From assembly GCA_015099395.1 (NCBI GenBank), contig AP024096.1, positions 6,551,485 to 6,615,484 of the forward strand: a DNA stretch of 64,000 nucleotides. The letters are read 5' to 3'. Positions 31,449 through 40,750 of the stretch are shown one piece after another. The translations under genes and the position numbers were made by a program. The DNA is from Ktedonobacteria bacterium brp13 (GTDB lineage: Bacteria; Chloroflexota; Ktedonobacteria; Ktedonobacterales; Ktedonobacteraceae). Each line of letters opens with the position of its first letter. Position 1 is the first letter of the stretch. The notes under the pieces are model-generated. The model had not been told where the DNA came from. It saw only the letters and a program-made list of their open reading frames with translations, and did no database searches.

Positions 31449-33992
31449 GTGACGGACTCATATCAGCCAGGACAGTATGAGTTTTTGCAGCGAGTGGCGT
31501 ATGCCTCATCGTATGAGATATGGCGCGCTCTGGATCTCCAGCAGCAGCGCATGGTATTGGTGACTGTCTTGCATTTGCGTACCGGTGTGGATGGGCAGAT
31601 ACCACGCTTTCTCGATGAAGCGCGCAGCCTGAGCATGCTAGATCATCCAGGTCTGGCAAAAGTGCTGACTGTCCAGTTCTCGCAGCCCCCTACTGGTACG
31701 GCACTCACGCATACCGATGCCAGTATTGTGACTGAGAATGTCGATGGGCTCTCGCTGACAGATTATCTGGCGGAGACAGCGTATCAGGGTAACTTTCCTA
31801 CTCTGGCCGATCTCTATCAGATTATAGCGCCGATCAGTTCGGCGTTAGATCATGCCCATCAACATGGTGTTATTCATGGCTGCCTACGGCCTGACTATAT
31901 CATTTTCCCGCAGCAAGATAATAAAAGTTGGTATGGTACCTCTGTATTAACTGGCTTCGGACTGCATATCGTGCAGACGCTAGATCGGCTCGGACTGGAA
32001 GATGCGTACTATATCACGCCAGAGCTGGCGCGTGGACAGGCTGAGAATATACGGAGCGACTTCTATTCACTGGGTTTGATGTTGTATGAGCTCTGTACAG
32101 GGTCGCGCCCTTTTCAAGGGACGACCGTTGAAGAGGTTGTTCAGCAGCAACTAGCGGTGACACCACTCTCGCCTATTCATAGTAATCCGCACCTGCTCCC
32201 TGGCCTGGTGCCTATTATTTTCCGTTGTCTGGCAAAAGAACCGGCGGCACGTTTCTCTTCAGGGGCAGCCTTGCTCTCTGCGTTGCATACATTGCATCAG
32301 CAGAGCAACCGTCAAAGTCGACCGTTGTCGCGCCCAGGTATGAGCTCGCAAGGTCCACGCTTCAACAGTATCAGTGATGCGAACAATAATCTATCGCCAT
32401 TGCTCACGCCATCTGACGATCCGCCAACGCTCTTCAGCTCTACGAGTGATCCTCTCATGCCATCTCTAAACTCGATGATTGCTCAACCCCCAACGCTGAT
32501 GAGTCCATCTGATACTCCAAAGAAGCCAATACCAAATTCAAATCTGCTGAGCGTGCCACCACCGCCGGTCATGGAGCAGACTCGCTATCCATCTGTTCCT
32601 TCGCAGATGCAGGCTACTCAGCAGGCGAGTTCAGCGCAAGATGCTGTAATCCCAAAGATGGCGGCACACCTGGCCTCTTCTATTGGACTGCCCAATACCT
32701 CGCTGACGCCACAATTGGTAACACCAGTACCACAGATGCCACAGATGCCGCTACCTGGTCAGTTGGAGCGCCCAACTACCAGACGACGTGGTTCGTTCAG
32801 TAAAAGGATAGTGACAATTGGCTTGCCGGTCCTGATCTGTCTATGCTTATGCGGTGCCGGGTTGCTGGCTTTCTTCTCAACGCAGCGCCACGGAGCCAGT
32901 GCTGTACAGAGCTATGGTAGTGTCTTTTTTACCAGTAGCGGCCTGCTCAATCACGATAATACTATGGGCTTGCTGGATGGTGTGCAGATCGACCTGAGCA
33001 ATCTGCCCGCTCCTCCAGCCGGGAAGCAATACTATGCCTGGTTGCTCCATGCCACCGATACCACCTCCGCCTCGTTTCCTCCGGTGGCGCTGGGAGCGCT
33101 CACCGTTACTCATGGGCAGGCGAAAGTGAGTTTTCAGGATAGCGATCAGAGTAACTTGTTGGCCCACTATAGTCGTTTCCTGGTGACAGCGGAGGATAGT
33201 GGCTCTATACCGCAGAATCCCTCGCTGGATGCGTCCGCGCAACGTTTCTCTGCTGCTTTCTCAAATGTGCCGAACCCGGATGATAAGGTCAATCATTTTA
33301 GTCTGCTCAACCATCTGCAACACCTTCTGGTACAGGATCCCTCGCTCAAGGCTGTTGGGATAAAGGGGGGCTTAAGCATTAACCTGTACCGTAGTATGAC
33401 GGCGGTGATGACATGGAGTGGGAGTGCACGCGATGCAGAGATTAGCGGTACTAGCGATGGCTACGCTTTAGCCTTGCGACAGAGCGCGCGCGTGCTGGCT
33501 TATCTGGAGGGGAAGACGTTTGCCTCACGTGAGAACTTACCCAATGGACTTCATCCCGATCAGATGGTTGATCAGACCGCTGAAAAGGTGCCTTTGATCA
33601 CCGTTGGTGATGGACAGGGTGGGGAGAGCTACTTCCAACATATAGGTTTCCATCTGCGTGAGATAACGCACTCGGTGAATGTGACGGTTGCACAAAAGAA
33701 TCTGGCCTCTACTATCAATGATGAACTGAATAATGCCAATGCGCAGTTACTGCTGGCATACAAGGACGCCAGCGCGATTGCCCATATGACCGAAGCGCAA
33801 CTGCGTGACTCACATAACAATGCGCTGACCCTGCTAAGTAACATGTTTACTTATGTGAATAACGCCTTTTCGGGCCAGGTGCTGGCCGGCACAACTCAGA
33901 TCTCTGGTGGTGTCTCGCAGATCTTTTATGATCTGCAACGCCTGCCGACTTTTGAGGTACAGCCCTGTAGTTCTAACGGTACCTGTGCTTGA
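31449..33992 (+). CDS. Membrane-anchored pseudokinase with extracellular RskA-like domain
   Basis: An 847-residue protein with a Ser/Thr kinase fold but apparently no active site. The Gly-rich loop is missing (AYASSYEIW), the VAIK lysine is absent (MVLVTVLHL), HRDxK is HGCLRPD, and DFG is GFG. The C-lobe is well kept (DFYSLGLMLYELCTG, PFQG). A Pro/Ser-rich linker, one transmembrane helix (about 454-476) and an extracellular region follow. The latter has GKQYYAWLL, as in the anti-sigma factor RskA C-terminal domain, and a later segment ending GGVSQI shared with the next kinase. GTG 31449 has AAAGGAG six bases upstream; GTG 31404 would add 15 residues. It probably acts as a scaffold or regulator of the two active kinases downstream. 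Confidence 0.8.
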   Translation: MTDSYQPGQYEFLQRVAYASSYEIWRALDLQQQRMVLVTVLHLRTGVDGQIPRFLDEARSLSMLDHPGLAKVLTVQFSQPPTGTALTHTDASIVTENVDGLSLTDYLAETAYQGNFPTLADLYQIIAPISSALDHAHQHGVIHGCLRPDYIIFPQQDNKSWYGTSVLTGFGLHIVQTLDRLGLEDAYYITPELARGQAENIRSDFYSLGLMLYELCTGSRPFQGTTVEEVVQQQLAVTPLSPIHSNPHLLPGLVPIIFRCLAKEPAARFSSGAALLSALHTLHQQSNRQSRPLSRPGMSSQGPRFNSISDANNNLSPLLTPSDDPPTLFSSTSDPLMPSLNSMIAQPPTLMSPSDTPKKPIPNSNLLSVPPPPVMEQTRYPSVPSQMQATQQASSAQDAVIPKMAAHLASSIGLPNTSLTPQLVTPVPQMPQMPLPGQLERPTTRRRGSFSKRIVTIGLPVLICLCLCGAGLLAFFSTQRHGASAVQSYGSVFFTSSGLLNHDNTMGLLDGVQIDLSNLPAPPAGKQYYAWLLHATDTTSASFPPVALGALTVTHGQAKVSFQDSDQSNLLAHYSRFLVTAEDSGSIPQNPSLDASAQRFSAAFSNVPNPDDKVNHFSLLNHLQHLLVQDPSLKAVGIKGGLSINLYRSMTAVMTWSGSARDAEISGTSDGYALALRQSARVLAYLEGKTFASRENLPNGLHPDQMVDQTAEKVPLITVGDGQGGESYFQHIGFHLREITHSVNVTVAQKNLASTINDELNNANAQLLLAYKDASAIAHMTEAQLRDSHNNALTLLSNMFTYVNNAFSGQVLAGTTQISGGVSQIFYDLQRLPTFEVQPCSSNGTCA

Positions 33993-34062
33993 AGGTGCTC
34001 ATCGTTTGTGTAGTAAATGCTGACCGACAACATTGTGAGGAAAAGCGAGGTAGGTTGTTCGT

Positions 34063-36387
34063 ATGGAACATGATTTTCCTGAGAGCCTGGGGAAGTACCG
34101 GCTTGTACAGCGGCTAGGCCGTGGTGGCGCGGCTGAGGTCTGGCTGGCGTTAGATCAGCAATTGCAGCGCAACGTGGCGATCAAACTGTTGCACTCTAAT
34201 TTACGCGAAGATCCTGATTTTGTGGAGCGTTTTCAGGAGGAGGCGCGTGCTATTGCCAGCCTCCATCATCCTAATATTGTGCAGGTGCACGATTTTCAAA
34301 TCTATACCACTCCTGATCCGCAGCAATCTCCACTCGCCTTTATGGTCATGGATTATGTGGAAGGCAAGACGCTGGCTGACTATATTGCCAGCACCTCGAA
34401 TAGAGGCCGTATCCCTTCTTCGCAAAAGATCGTCAACCTTTTTGCCTCGATCGGACAGGCCGTCGATTACGCGCATCAGCAAGGATTTATCCATCGCGAT
34501 ATCAAGCCAGCTAATATCTTACTGGATGCACGCAACGTGCAACATAACTCGATGGGTGAGCCAATCCTGACCGACTTCGGTCTGGTCAGGATGGTTGGTC
34601 TGCCCTTTAATCCCGGTACAGACTTACGTCAGGGGACCCTGCTCTATATCTCGCCCGAACAGGTAAATGGCTATCAGGCCAGTGCGGCGAGTGATCTCTA
34701 TTCGCTGGGTGTGATCCTCTATGAGGTGGTTACTGGTATGCGACCTTTCCAGGGTGCAAACCGGGAAGAGATCCTCGACCAGCATCGTCGGGGAACGCCG
34801 CGCCAGCCATCGCTGATCAATCCACGCATCCCACCCTCCCTGGAGTTCGTTATTAAACGCAGCCTGGATAAAAATCCTGCTGTCCGCTACCAGAGCGCTG
34901 CCGAGATGGTTATCGCGTTAGCCTCGGCTCTGAATGTCACCGTACCAGCGACCCTGGGTGGAGTGGCACATACTATTCCTACCGGTCAGATGATCGAGAT
35001 TGGCGGTGACCTCACAGCTCAGTCCGTGCATACTCCAATGTTGTCCGAACAGACCAGCTCAGATACAATTGGTGCTTCTAATGCTCCTGGCGCAGTTGGT
35101 GTACCTGTGCGTCAGCCTGCTCATGCCATCTCATCTGGAGGCGGAAGGACAATGACACGCTGGTCTTCGCGCTACACCTTTGGTGCTATTGTGCTTGTCG
35201 CGCTGATCATTCTCTCCACCGTGCTGGCCTATTTCTATCTGCCAACCTTTGCCTCTGAGCAGACGACCGGTACTGCCGCATATCTGAGTAGCAGCATCTT
35301 TGATGAGCACCATGCCGTCGGTATTGCTGATCGTTTGCTGATCGATCTCTCAAACGTTGGAAGCCCTCATGCTGGTAAGAGCTATCATGCCTGGCTGCTT
35401 GGTGACGCCAATCCGCTTGGCTCAGACGATCTGGTTGATCCGCCGCCCATTACCGTCCCGATTCTGATGACGAGTGCCCTTCCGGTGCAGCAAGGTCATA
35501 TCCATTATATTTATATGGGGGATGCCCATCATGATGATCTGCTCTCAGCAACGAGCCGGCTATTGATTACCGAGGAGGATGCGAATAGCCATAACGCAGC
35601 TCCCTCTACTGACCATTCGACCTGGCGCTACTATGCGACGCTACCCTCGCAGCCGATTCCCAATGATCCCGTCCATCTCAACGCATTGACCCATATTCGC
35701 CATCTCTTCTATCAGGAAACGAATGTAAAGGTGCTGGGACTCAATGGTGGGCTTGATATCTGGCTCTATCGCAATACTGAGAAGGTCTTTGAGTTCTCGG
35801 TAACTGCTCGCGACGCCTGGAACGGGCCTGATTCTAATACTGGGCAGATGAATGATATGATCAACAAGATACTGGGTTTTCTGGATGGTCTCGTGCAAGG
35901 GAATTTTCAGCATGATGAGCCAACCCTCAGCAAGCCCAATTCTGATCCTATTGCCTCCAGGATTGGCTTGCTCGATGTTAATGGTGTTCATCAAGGCGAT
36001 AGTGCGAACGAAGTCAATCCTGATGGTTACCTCAAGCATACGTCGTTCCATGTCGATCAGATCTCTCAGGCCATTGATATCACGCCATACACCAGGGCAA
36101 ATGCGGTGCAGATCGTCAACGATCTCCGTTCTGCCACCGGTTGGCTGCAACAGGTCCATCACGATGATGTTTTGCTTTATAACATGGGCCAGCAACCTGG
36201 GAACCAACTCACCTCGAATCAGGCGAGGATACTCTTAAACGACATGGTGACGCAGGTTACCTACGCATACATTGGCAAACTGAACGTCAGCACTGATCAG
36301 GTGCAGGGCGGCGTATCACAGATCCATTTCGCTATGCAGGGACTGGCAACGATGCAGATTAGTAGTAATGTGCCAGCTCACCTGTAG
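34063..36387 (+). CDS. Membrane Ser/Thr protein kinase with extracellular RskA-like domain
   Basis: 774 residues. The cytoplasmic Hanks-type kinase domain (about 10-280) is intact: LGRGGAAEVW loop, VAIKLL lysine, FIHRDIKPANIL catalytic loop and LTDFGLVR. A linker and one transmembrane helix (about 373-394) lead to an extracellular region of about 380 residues with AGKSYHAWLL, the RskA-like signature, and a later conserved part ending GGVSQIHFAMQ. It should phosphorylate Ser/Thr on cytoplasmic targets in response to an outside signal; neither is known. ATG 34063 follows 70 bases after the pseudokinase stop and 24 bases precede the next kinase, so the three genes are probably one operon. Confidence 0.9.
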   Translation: MEHDFPESLGKYRLVQRLGRGGAAEVWLALDQQLQRNVAIKLLHSNLREDPDFVERFQEEARAIASLHHPNIVQVHDFQIYTTPDPQQSPLAFMVMDYVEGKTLADYIASTSNRGRIPSSQKIVNLFASIGQAVDYAHQQGFIHRDIKPANILLDARNVQHNSMGEPILTDFGLVRMVGLPFNPGTDLRQGTLLYISPEQVNGYQASAASDLYSLGVILYEVVTGMRPFQGANREEILDQHRRGTPRQPSLINPRIPPSLEFVIKRSLDKNPAVRYQSAAEMVIALASALNVTVPATLGGVAHTIPTGQMIEIGGDLTAQSVHTPMLSEQTSSDTIGASNAPGAVGVPVRQPAHAISSGGGRTMTRWSSRYTFGAIVLVALIILSTVLAYFYLPTFASEQTTGTAAYLSSSIFDEHHAVGIADRLLIDLSNVGSPHAGKSYHAWLLGDANPLGSDDLVDPPPITVPILMTSALPVQQGHIHYIYMGDAHHDDLLSATSRLLITEEDANSHNAAPSTDHSTWRYYATLPSQPIPNDPVHLNALTHIRHLFYQETNVKVLGLNGGLDIWLYRNTEKVFEFSVTARDAWNGPDSNTGQMNDMINKILGFLDGLVQGNFQHDEPTLSKPNSDPIASRIGLLDVNGVHQGDSANEVNPDGYLKHTSFHVDQISQAIDITPYTRANAVQIVNDLRSATGWLQQVHHDDVLLYNMGQQPGNQLTSNQARILLNDMVTQVTYAYIGKLNVSTDQVQGGVSQIHFAMQGLATMQISSNVPAHL

Positions 36388-36411
36388 CTATGTCACGAGG
36401 AGAGATGCATT

Positions 36412-37956
36412 ATGGTAGTTGAGCCAACCCCTCAATTTATCCATCAATATCAGTTGGTGAAGCGGATCGAAGGGGGGAATATGGGTGAGGTCTGGCGTGC
36501 GCTGGATACCAGATTACAGCGCATTGTCGCCTTGAAGTTCCTTAAACCCCATCACCAGTTATCCGCTGATTTTGTAGATCGCTTTGAGGGTGAAGCACAA
36601 TCTGTGGCCCGTATGCGTCATGATAATATTGTCACCTTGCACGACTACTACGCTACCGATAAGCCGGAGTATCCGCAGTGTTATATGGTGATGAGCTTTA
36701 TTGAAGGGCCGACCCTGCAAGAATATATCCGGGCAACATCACGGCGCGACCAACTTCCAGCATTAGCAGATATCATATATCTATTCAGTTCGCTCGCTCT
36801 GGCGTTGGACTATGCGCATGCACAAGGTGTTGTACACAGAGATATCAAGCCCTCCAATATTATCCTCGACCAGCGGCAACTGTTACCAGGGAGAGCGTTT
36901 GGTAATCCGGTCTTGACTGATTTTGGTATTGCACGCCCGGTTGGTTCAGAGATGCCTAATATCGAAGGGACGCCCTTTTATATTGCTCCTGAACAGATCG
37001 AAGCCCACCCGGAGCAAAAAGTAGATGGACTGAGCGATCTCTACTCGCTGGGCATCATCCTCTACGAGGTTTTCACGGGTGTTCCTCCTTTTCGAGGTGA
37101 CACTCCGCTCTCAGTCATGCTGCAACACCTGCATAAAGTACCGACTCCACCTGAGCAAATCAACCCGCAACACGTGACACTCGAACTCTCTGCCGTCATC
37201 CTCAAAGCGATCGCCAAGAGGCCGGAGGAGCGCTATCATACCTGTGCTGCGATGGTCATTGCGTTAGCGCATGCGCTCGAACAACCTGTGCCGTTTGAAC
37301 TCTTACCACTGAACGAGCGCCCTGACCGTACCATGATCACTGCCCTACCCCCACGCCAGGACGAGTATGTAGTGCCGCAACGGCAAGCTCCACCTGTATC
37401 CGAGCTTAAGCCAATACCTGCAGCAAAGAGACGATCTTTGCTGCGTAGCCCGCTGCTACCTGTAGGAATTGTGCTGTTCCTGCTCTGTATCGGTAGTGTG
37501 ATCTTCTTACCCTCTTTGCTTAGCAAGAATAATGGCCAGAATGGACAGAGCGGTATGGTTGCTGCTGGACAGATTATCTTCTCACAAGGTGGCTCTGGTC
37601 GTGACTATACCACCATCCAGATCGACATCAATAACGTCACTCCAGCACCCCCTGGCAAGACCTATTATGCCTGGGTAAAGCCAGAAGGGAGTGAAGTGCA
37701 GGCTGCCAATTGGCCCTTGCAGGTCAAGAATGGTCAGATTCGTAGTGGACCGCTCACCTTCGTCGGTATACACAACCTCCTCATTCCAGATAGTCTCTTT
37801 GTCGTCTCACTTGAGACAAATGGTGGTTCGCCGCCGCCTGTCCCCAATCAGGACCTCACACAACGCTTCTTCTTTGTCCGCATCCAGGATACCAATGCCA
37901 TAACCTTCACGGTACGCACCTGTCCCGACGATCCCAACTCACGAACCTGCCTCTAG
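36412..37956 (+). CDS. Membrane Ser/Thr protein kinase with short RskA-like extracellular domain
   Basis: 514 residues; kinase domain about 10-285 with EGGNMGEVW, VALKFL, VVHRDIKPSNII and LTDFGIAR all intact. One transmembrane helix (about 349-370) follows a Pro-rich linker. The extracellular part of about 140 residues carries PPGKTYYAWVK, the same RskA-like module as in the two genes upstream, without the extra distal domain. It is the third gene of the kinase operon; the start has AGGAGAG upstream at usual spacing. It is convergent with the helicase gene ending 40 bases away. Confidence 0.9.
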   Translation: MVVEPTPQFIHQYQLVKRIEGGNMGEVWRALDTRLQRIVALKFLKPHHQLSADFVDRFEGEAQSVARMRHDNIVTLHDYYATDKPEYPQCYMVMSFIEGPTLQEYIRATSRRDQLPALADIIYLFSSLALALDYAHAQGVVHRDIKPSNIILDQRQLLPGRAFGNPVLTDFGIARPVGSEMPNIEGTPFYIAPEQIEAHPEQKVDGLSDLYSLGIILYEVFTGVPPFRGDTPLSVMLQHLHKVPTPPEQINPQHVTLELSAVILKAIAKRPEERYHTCAAMVIALAHALEQPVPFELLPLNERPDRTMITALPPRQDEYVVPQRQAPPVSELKPIPAAKRRSLLRSPLLPVGIVLFLLCIGSVIFLPSLLSKNNGQNGQSGMVAAGQIIFSQGGSGRDYTTIQIDINNVTPAPPGKTYYAWVKPEGSEVQAANWPLQVKNGQIRSGPLTFVGIHNLLIPDSLFVVSLETNGGSPPPVPNQDLTQRFFFVRIQDTNAITFTVRTCPDDPNSRTCL

Positions 37957-37996
37957 ACGCTTCTGCCGCTATATGCTTCGCATACTACTGCCCTGC

Positions 37997-39409
37997 TTAA
38001 CGGCGGCGTTTCGCTATCTGTTCTTCTGTCGTATTGCCGGTTACGAGTTCGTAGAGCGTGGCCTGACCTTCTTTGGGACGCAGGATACGACCCAGGCGCT
38101 GAATATATTCGCGTTTGGTGCTGTTGCCGCTAACGATGATGGCGACACGACAATCAGGGATGTCTACCCCTTCATTCAGGACGCGCCCACTGACCAGTTT
38201 GGTATATTCGCCGCTACGGAAACGTTCGAGGATAGTTCGGCGCTCTTCTGTTGGTGTCTTATAGGTAATGCTAGGGATGCAGAAGCGTCGACTGATCTCG
38301 TCAACGACGTAGTTGTATTCTGAGAAGAGGATAACGAGATCGTTGCGGTGCTCGTCGAGGAGCCGTTCGATCGTTTCGTATTTGGCGGGTGCGTTCATTG
38401 CAATGTCACGGGCCTCGCGCCAGGCAAGCATCGCTGCGCGTGCTTCAGGATCGCGGGCACTCATATAGATGACTTTCTGTTGGAAGTCTTCGGGACTCTG
38501 GATGACGATATGGCGGCGTTGTAGGAACGCTCGATAGATGCGGCGCTGCTCATTATAACGCTCCTCATCGGCAGGTGTGAGGTCGATATTGATACTCTGC
38601 TCCTTGTAACTTGCGAGGAAGCGTCCTTCAGTGAGTTCGGCAGGCGAGCGGCGATAGACTTCAGGACCAATCAACTCTTCAAGTTCGACATGTGCCATAT
38701 CGCTACGTTCAGGTGTAGCGCTCAGGCCGAGACGGAATGGCGTAAAGGCACTCTCGGCGATCAGACGATATGAGGGAGCGGGCAGGTGATGGCATTCGTC
38801 AAAGATGAGCAGACCAAATTGCCAGAGCTCACGAGGATAGAGGGCTGCTGAATCGTAGGTAATGACAGTGATCGGCTTGATATCTTTCTCGCCACCGCCG
38901 AAAATACCGATCTCTGAGGTCGGTACTGCTAAGGTCGCAGACAGAGCCGCACGCCACTGTTGCAGCAGGTCGATCGTTGGGACAACCGCGAGCGACCAGA
39001 GTCTGGTCTCGTGGATAGCGGTCGCAGCCACGAAGGTCTTGCCCGCTCCCGTTGGCAGGACGACGACGCCCTGGCTACCTGCTTTCTGCCAGCTTGCCAG
39101 TGCCTCTTGCTGGTATGGTCGTGGCTGGACGGCCAGGGTCGTGGTAAATGGTAGTGCCGGCCGCTCATCGAAGGCGATAGTAAAGGGAACCTTTTGTTGT
39201 TGTAGGGCTCGCTTGAGGAGTGGAAAGTAGAACGGGAGCGTACGTAGAAAGTTTCCTCGCCTATCCTGTTCGATGCTCTCCAGCATAGCGTGCGGCAAGC
39301 GATTGCCAAAGAGCTTTGCCAGCAGCGCTTCACGGCTGTCCTGTTGCCATTCTTCGGATGGGATCAATGCCAGATCGCGTCCACGTTGTTCAATACGTAT
39401 GCTACTCAC
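37997..39409 (-). CDS. XPB/Rad25-like superfamily 2 helicase
   Basis: A 470-residue DEAD/DEAH-type ATPase. Walker A is PTGAGKT, motif II is DECH (LIFDECHHLP), motif III is SATPERSD, and the second RecA-like domain shows FSEYNYVVDEI and QRLGRILRPK (motif VI). The architecture (short N-terminal DNA-reading region, two RecA domains, small insertion between them) fits the XPB-like helicases found in many bacteria, used in DNA repair or remodelling; the actual role is not established. The preferred start is GTG 39409, which has GAGGAG six bases upstream; the frame remains open to an ATG at 39460 with no ribosome site. It is convergent with the kinase operon. Confidence 0.88.
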   Translation of the reverse strand: MSSIRIEQRGRDLALIPSEEWQQDSREALLAKLFGNRLPHAMLESIEQDRRGNFLRTLPFYFPLLKRALQQQKVPFTIAFDERPALPFTTTLAVQPRPYQQEALASWQKAGSQGVVVLPTGAGKTFVAATAIHETRLWSLAVVPTIDLLQQWRAALSATLAVPTSEIGIFGGGEKDIKPITVITYDSAALYPRELWQFGLLIFDECHHLPAPSYRLIAESAFTPFRLGLSATPERSDMAHVELEELIGPEVYRRSPAELTEGRFLASYKEQSINIDLTPADEERYNEQRRIYRAFLQRRHIVIQSPEDFQQKVIYMSARDPEARAAMLAWREARDIAMNAPAKYETIERLLDEHRNDLVILFSEYNYVVDEISRRFCIPSITYKTPTEERRTILERFRSGEYTKLVSGRVLNEGVDIPDCRVAIIVSGNSTKREYIQRLGRILRPKEGQATLYELVTGNTTEEQIAKRRR

Positions 39410-39804
39410 AGACGGCTCCTCGCGCGTATTTAATTCTCTATGGGCTATGCAATGAAACATTATTCTGCATTAATGGATCTTATCTGTTAGATTGCATTCT
39501 AACACAGCCGCTCCAAATCGGAAATGAGAGCCAGTTATGGAATGGTGATAATGAAAGGAGCTGCGCATAATAATGAAACGCGTGGATATACAGATCTTTT
39601 TAGGACTACTGCAAGAGCACAGGGGTATGGCTGCTCAGATAGTATCTACCAGGATGTGCTGCTTTCTATGGACCTTTTATTGCAATGTTTTCATAATCAA
39701 AATATATGTATTGAGAGATATTGAAATTGCTCAAGTGAATGATGTATGCTTAATGCATAAGCTGCTATAGAGTCTTTTGTGGTATGTGGTAGGGGGAGAC
39801 GATT
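39410..39804. promoter_or_regulatory. Divergent upstream region with a candidate promoter for the 39805 gene
   Basis: TTGAAA (39721-39726), 18 bases, TATGCT (39745-39750) lies 55 bases before the TTG start of the next gene. The -10 region AATGATGTATGCTTA is identical to that before dnaJ. Short open frames in this region (for example 39524-39724) show no coding character. Confidence 0.45.
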
Positions 39805-40665
39805 TTGGCTGGTATGCAAACCCTTAGCAAGTTGTTAACGTACGAGATTGCGACGGTTGCTTTTGTCGATTGTATTTACTCCGCTACAGAGATAACGCTG
39901 CCTTACTGGGATGCTGAGTTAAGCGGGTATCATGTCTTACATATCCCTCGGGATCTCTCGACGTTAGATGAGATCGTTAGCTATATCGAGGCACATGCGG
40001 ATGCTGCTGTCTGTGCACATCGGCTCGATTATCCCAATCTATGCGGTGCTGAGCTAGCCGCTGCGCTCTACGATCGTGGTATCCCTGCACTGCTGGTGAC
40101 GCAATACCTGGATATCGATCAACACTCCTCTATTCGTTTCTGGCGTTCGCGACTGCCTCGTGTAATGCATCTACGTCATGTCAATGCCGAGACTCTGGCA
40201 GCCGGACTGAAGTTCTGTGTTGCGGAGTTGCAGGGGCGTATCGCTGAGGAGCGTATGCCGTATCGTGTGATGGTCGGTGTCGAGCATGTAGAGGGAGTAG
40301 TAGGACCGCAAGGAGAGGTCGATCAGCAATTTGTGGATGTCTCGGTCGATTACTGGGATCACTATCAGCGTGTGCGCTTGCCGATGACATTGATACCCGC
40401 TGAATTGCGCTACGCCGTAAGACCGCGAGCCTGGTTCTTTGCGCAAGTCAACATCTATACTGAGCGCTCGGCAGATCTCTATTTCCGAGATTTCGCACTG
40501 GCCCCACCACCGCTCTTTGAAGAGAATCTCACCTACTGCATCAATGTCCTCGACGACGTCAATTTCTGCGAACTGCCATTGCTCTGGTTTGTTGAACAAT
40601 GCTGGCGTACTGAAGAGATTTTTGATGTGCGGCTCTGCGCCACGCACAAAGAGCAACTCAATTGA
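39805..40665 (+). CDS. Hypothetical protein with a receiver-like N-terminal domain
   Basis: 286 residues that I do not recognise as a named family. The TTG start has GGGGGAG six bases upstream, better than ATG 39814. Residues 1 to about 135 alternate hydrophobic strands and helices in the order of a response-regulator receiver (ATVAFVDC, YHVLHIP, AAVCAHRLDY, IPALLVTQY, RVMHLRHV), but without the clustered acidic residues and with no clear phospho-acceptor, so it may be a degenerate receiver. The second half is rich in acidic and aromatic residues and ends FVEQCWRTEEIFDVRLC. No signal peptide or membrane segment is visible. It stands alone between convergent genes. Function unknown. Confidence 0.7.
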   Translation: MAGMQTLSKLLTYEIATVAFVDCIYSATEITLPYWDAELSGYHVLHIPRDLSTLDEIVSYIEAHADAAVCAHRLDYPNLCGAELAAALYDRGIPALLVTQYLDIDQHSSIRFWRSRLPRVMHLRHVNAETLAAGLKFCVAELQGRIAEERMPYRVMVGVEHVEGVVGPQGEVDQQFVDVSVDYWDHYQRVRLPMTLIPAELRYAVRPRAWFFAQVNIYTERSADLYFRDFALAPPPLFEENLTYCINVLDDVNFCELPLLWFVEQCWRTEEIFDVRLCATHKEQLN

Positions 40666-40698
40666 AGCGCATTAAGTCATAAGGGGGAGCCGTATGTA

Positions 40699-40719
40699 GG
40701 AGCGACGTGAGGCCGCTCC
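40699..40719. terminator. Small hairpin between convergent genes
   Basis: GGAGCG (40699-40704) pairs with CGCTCC (40714-40719) across a 9-base loop in the 85-base gap between the hypothetical gene and meaB. No T-run; a weak bidirectional terminator at best. Confidence 0.35.
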
Positions 40720-40750
40720 CTATGCGTCATGCATCATTCCGCTGGAGACC

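Noticed and set aside
39524..39770. Short open frames in the gap before the hypothetical gene at 39805
   Set aside because: Biased composition, no ribosome site and overlap with a promoter-like element.
37997..40665. XPB-like helicase plus unknown protein as a two-gene defence system
   Set aside because: The genes are divergent with a 395-base gap and no effector domain was recognised; too little support.
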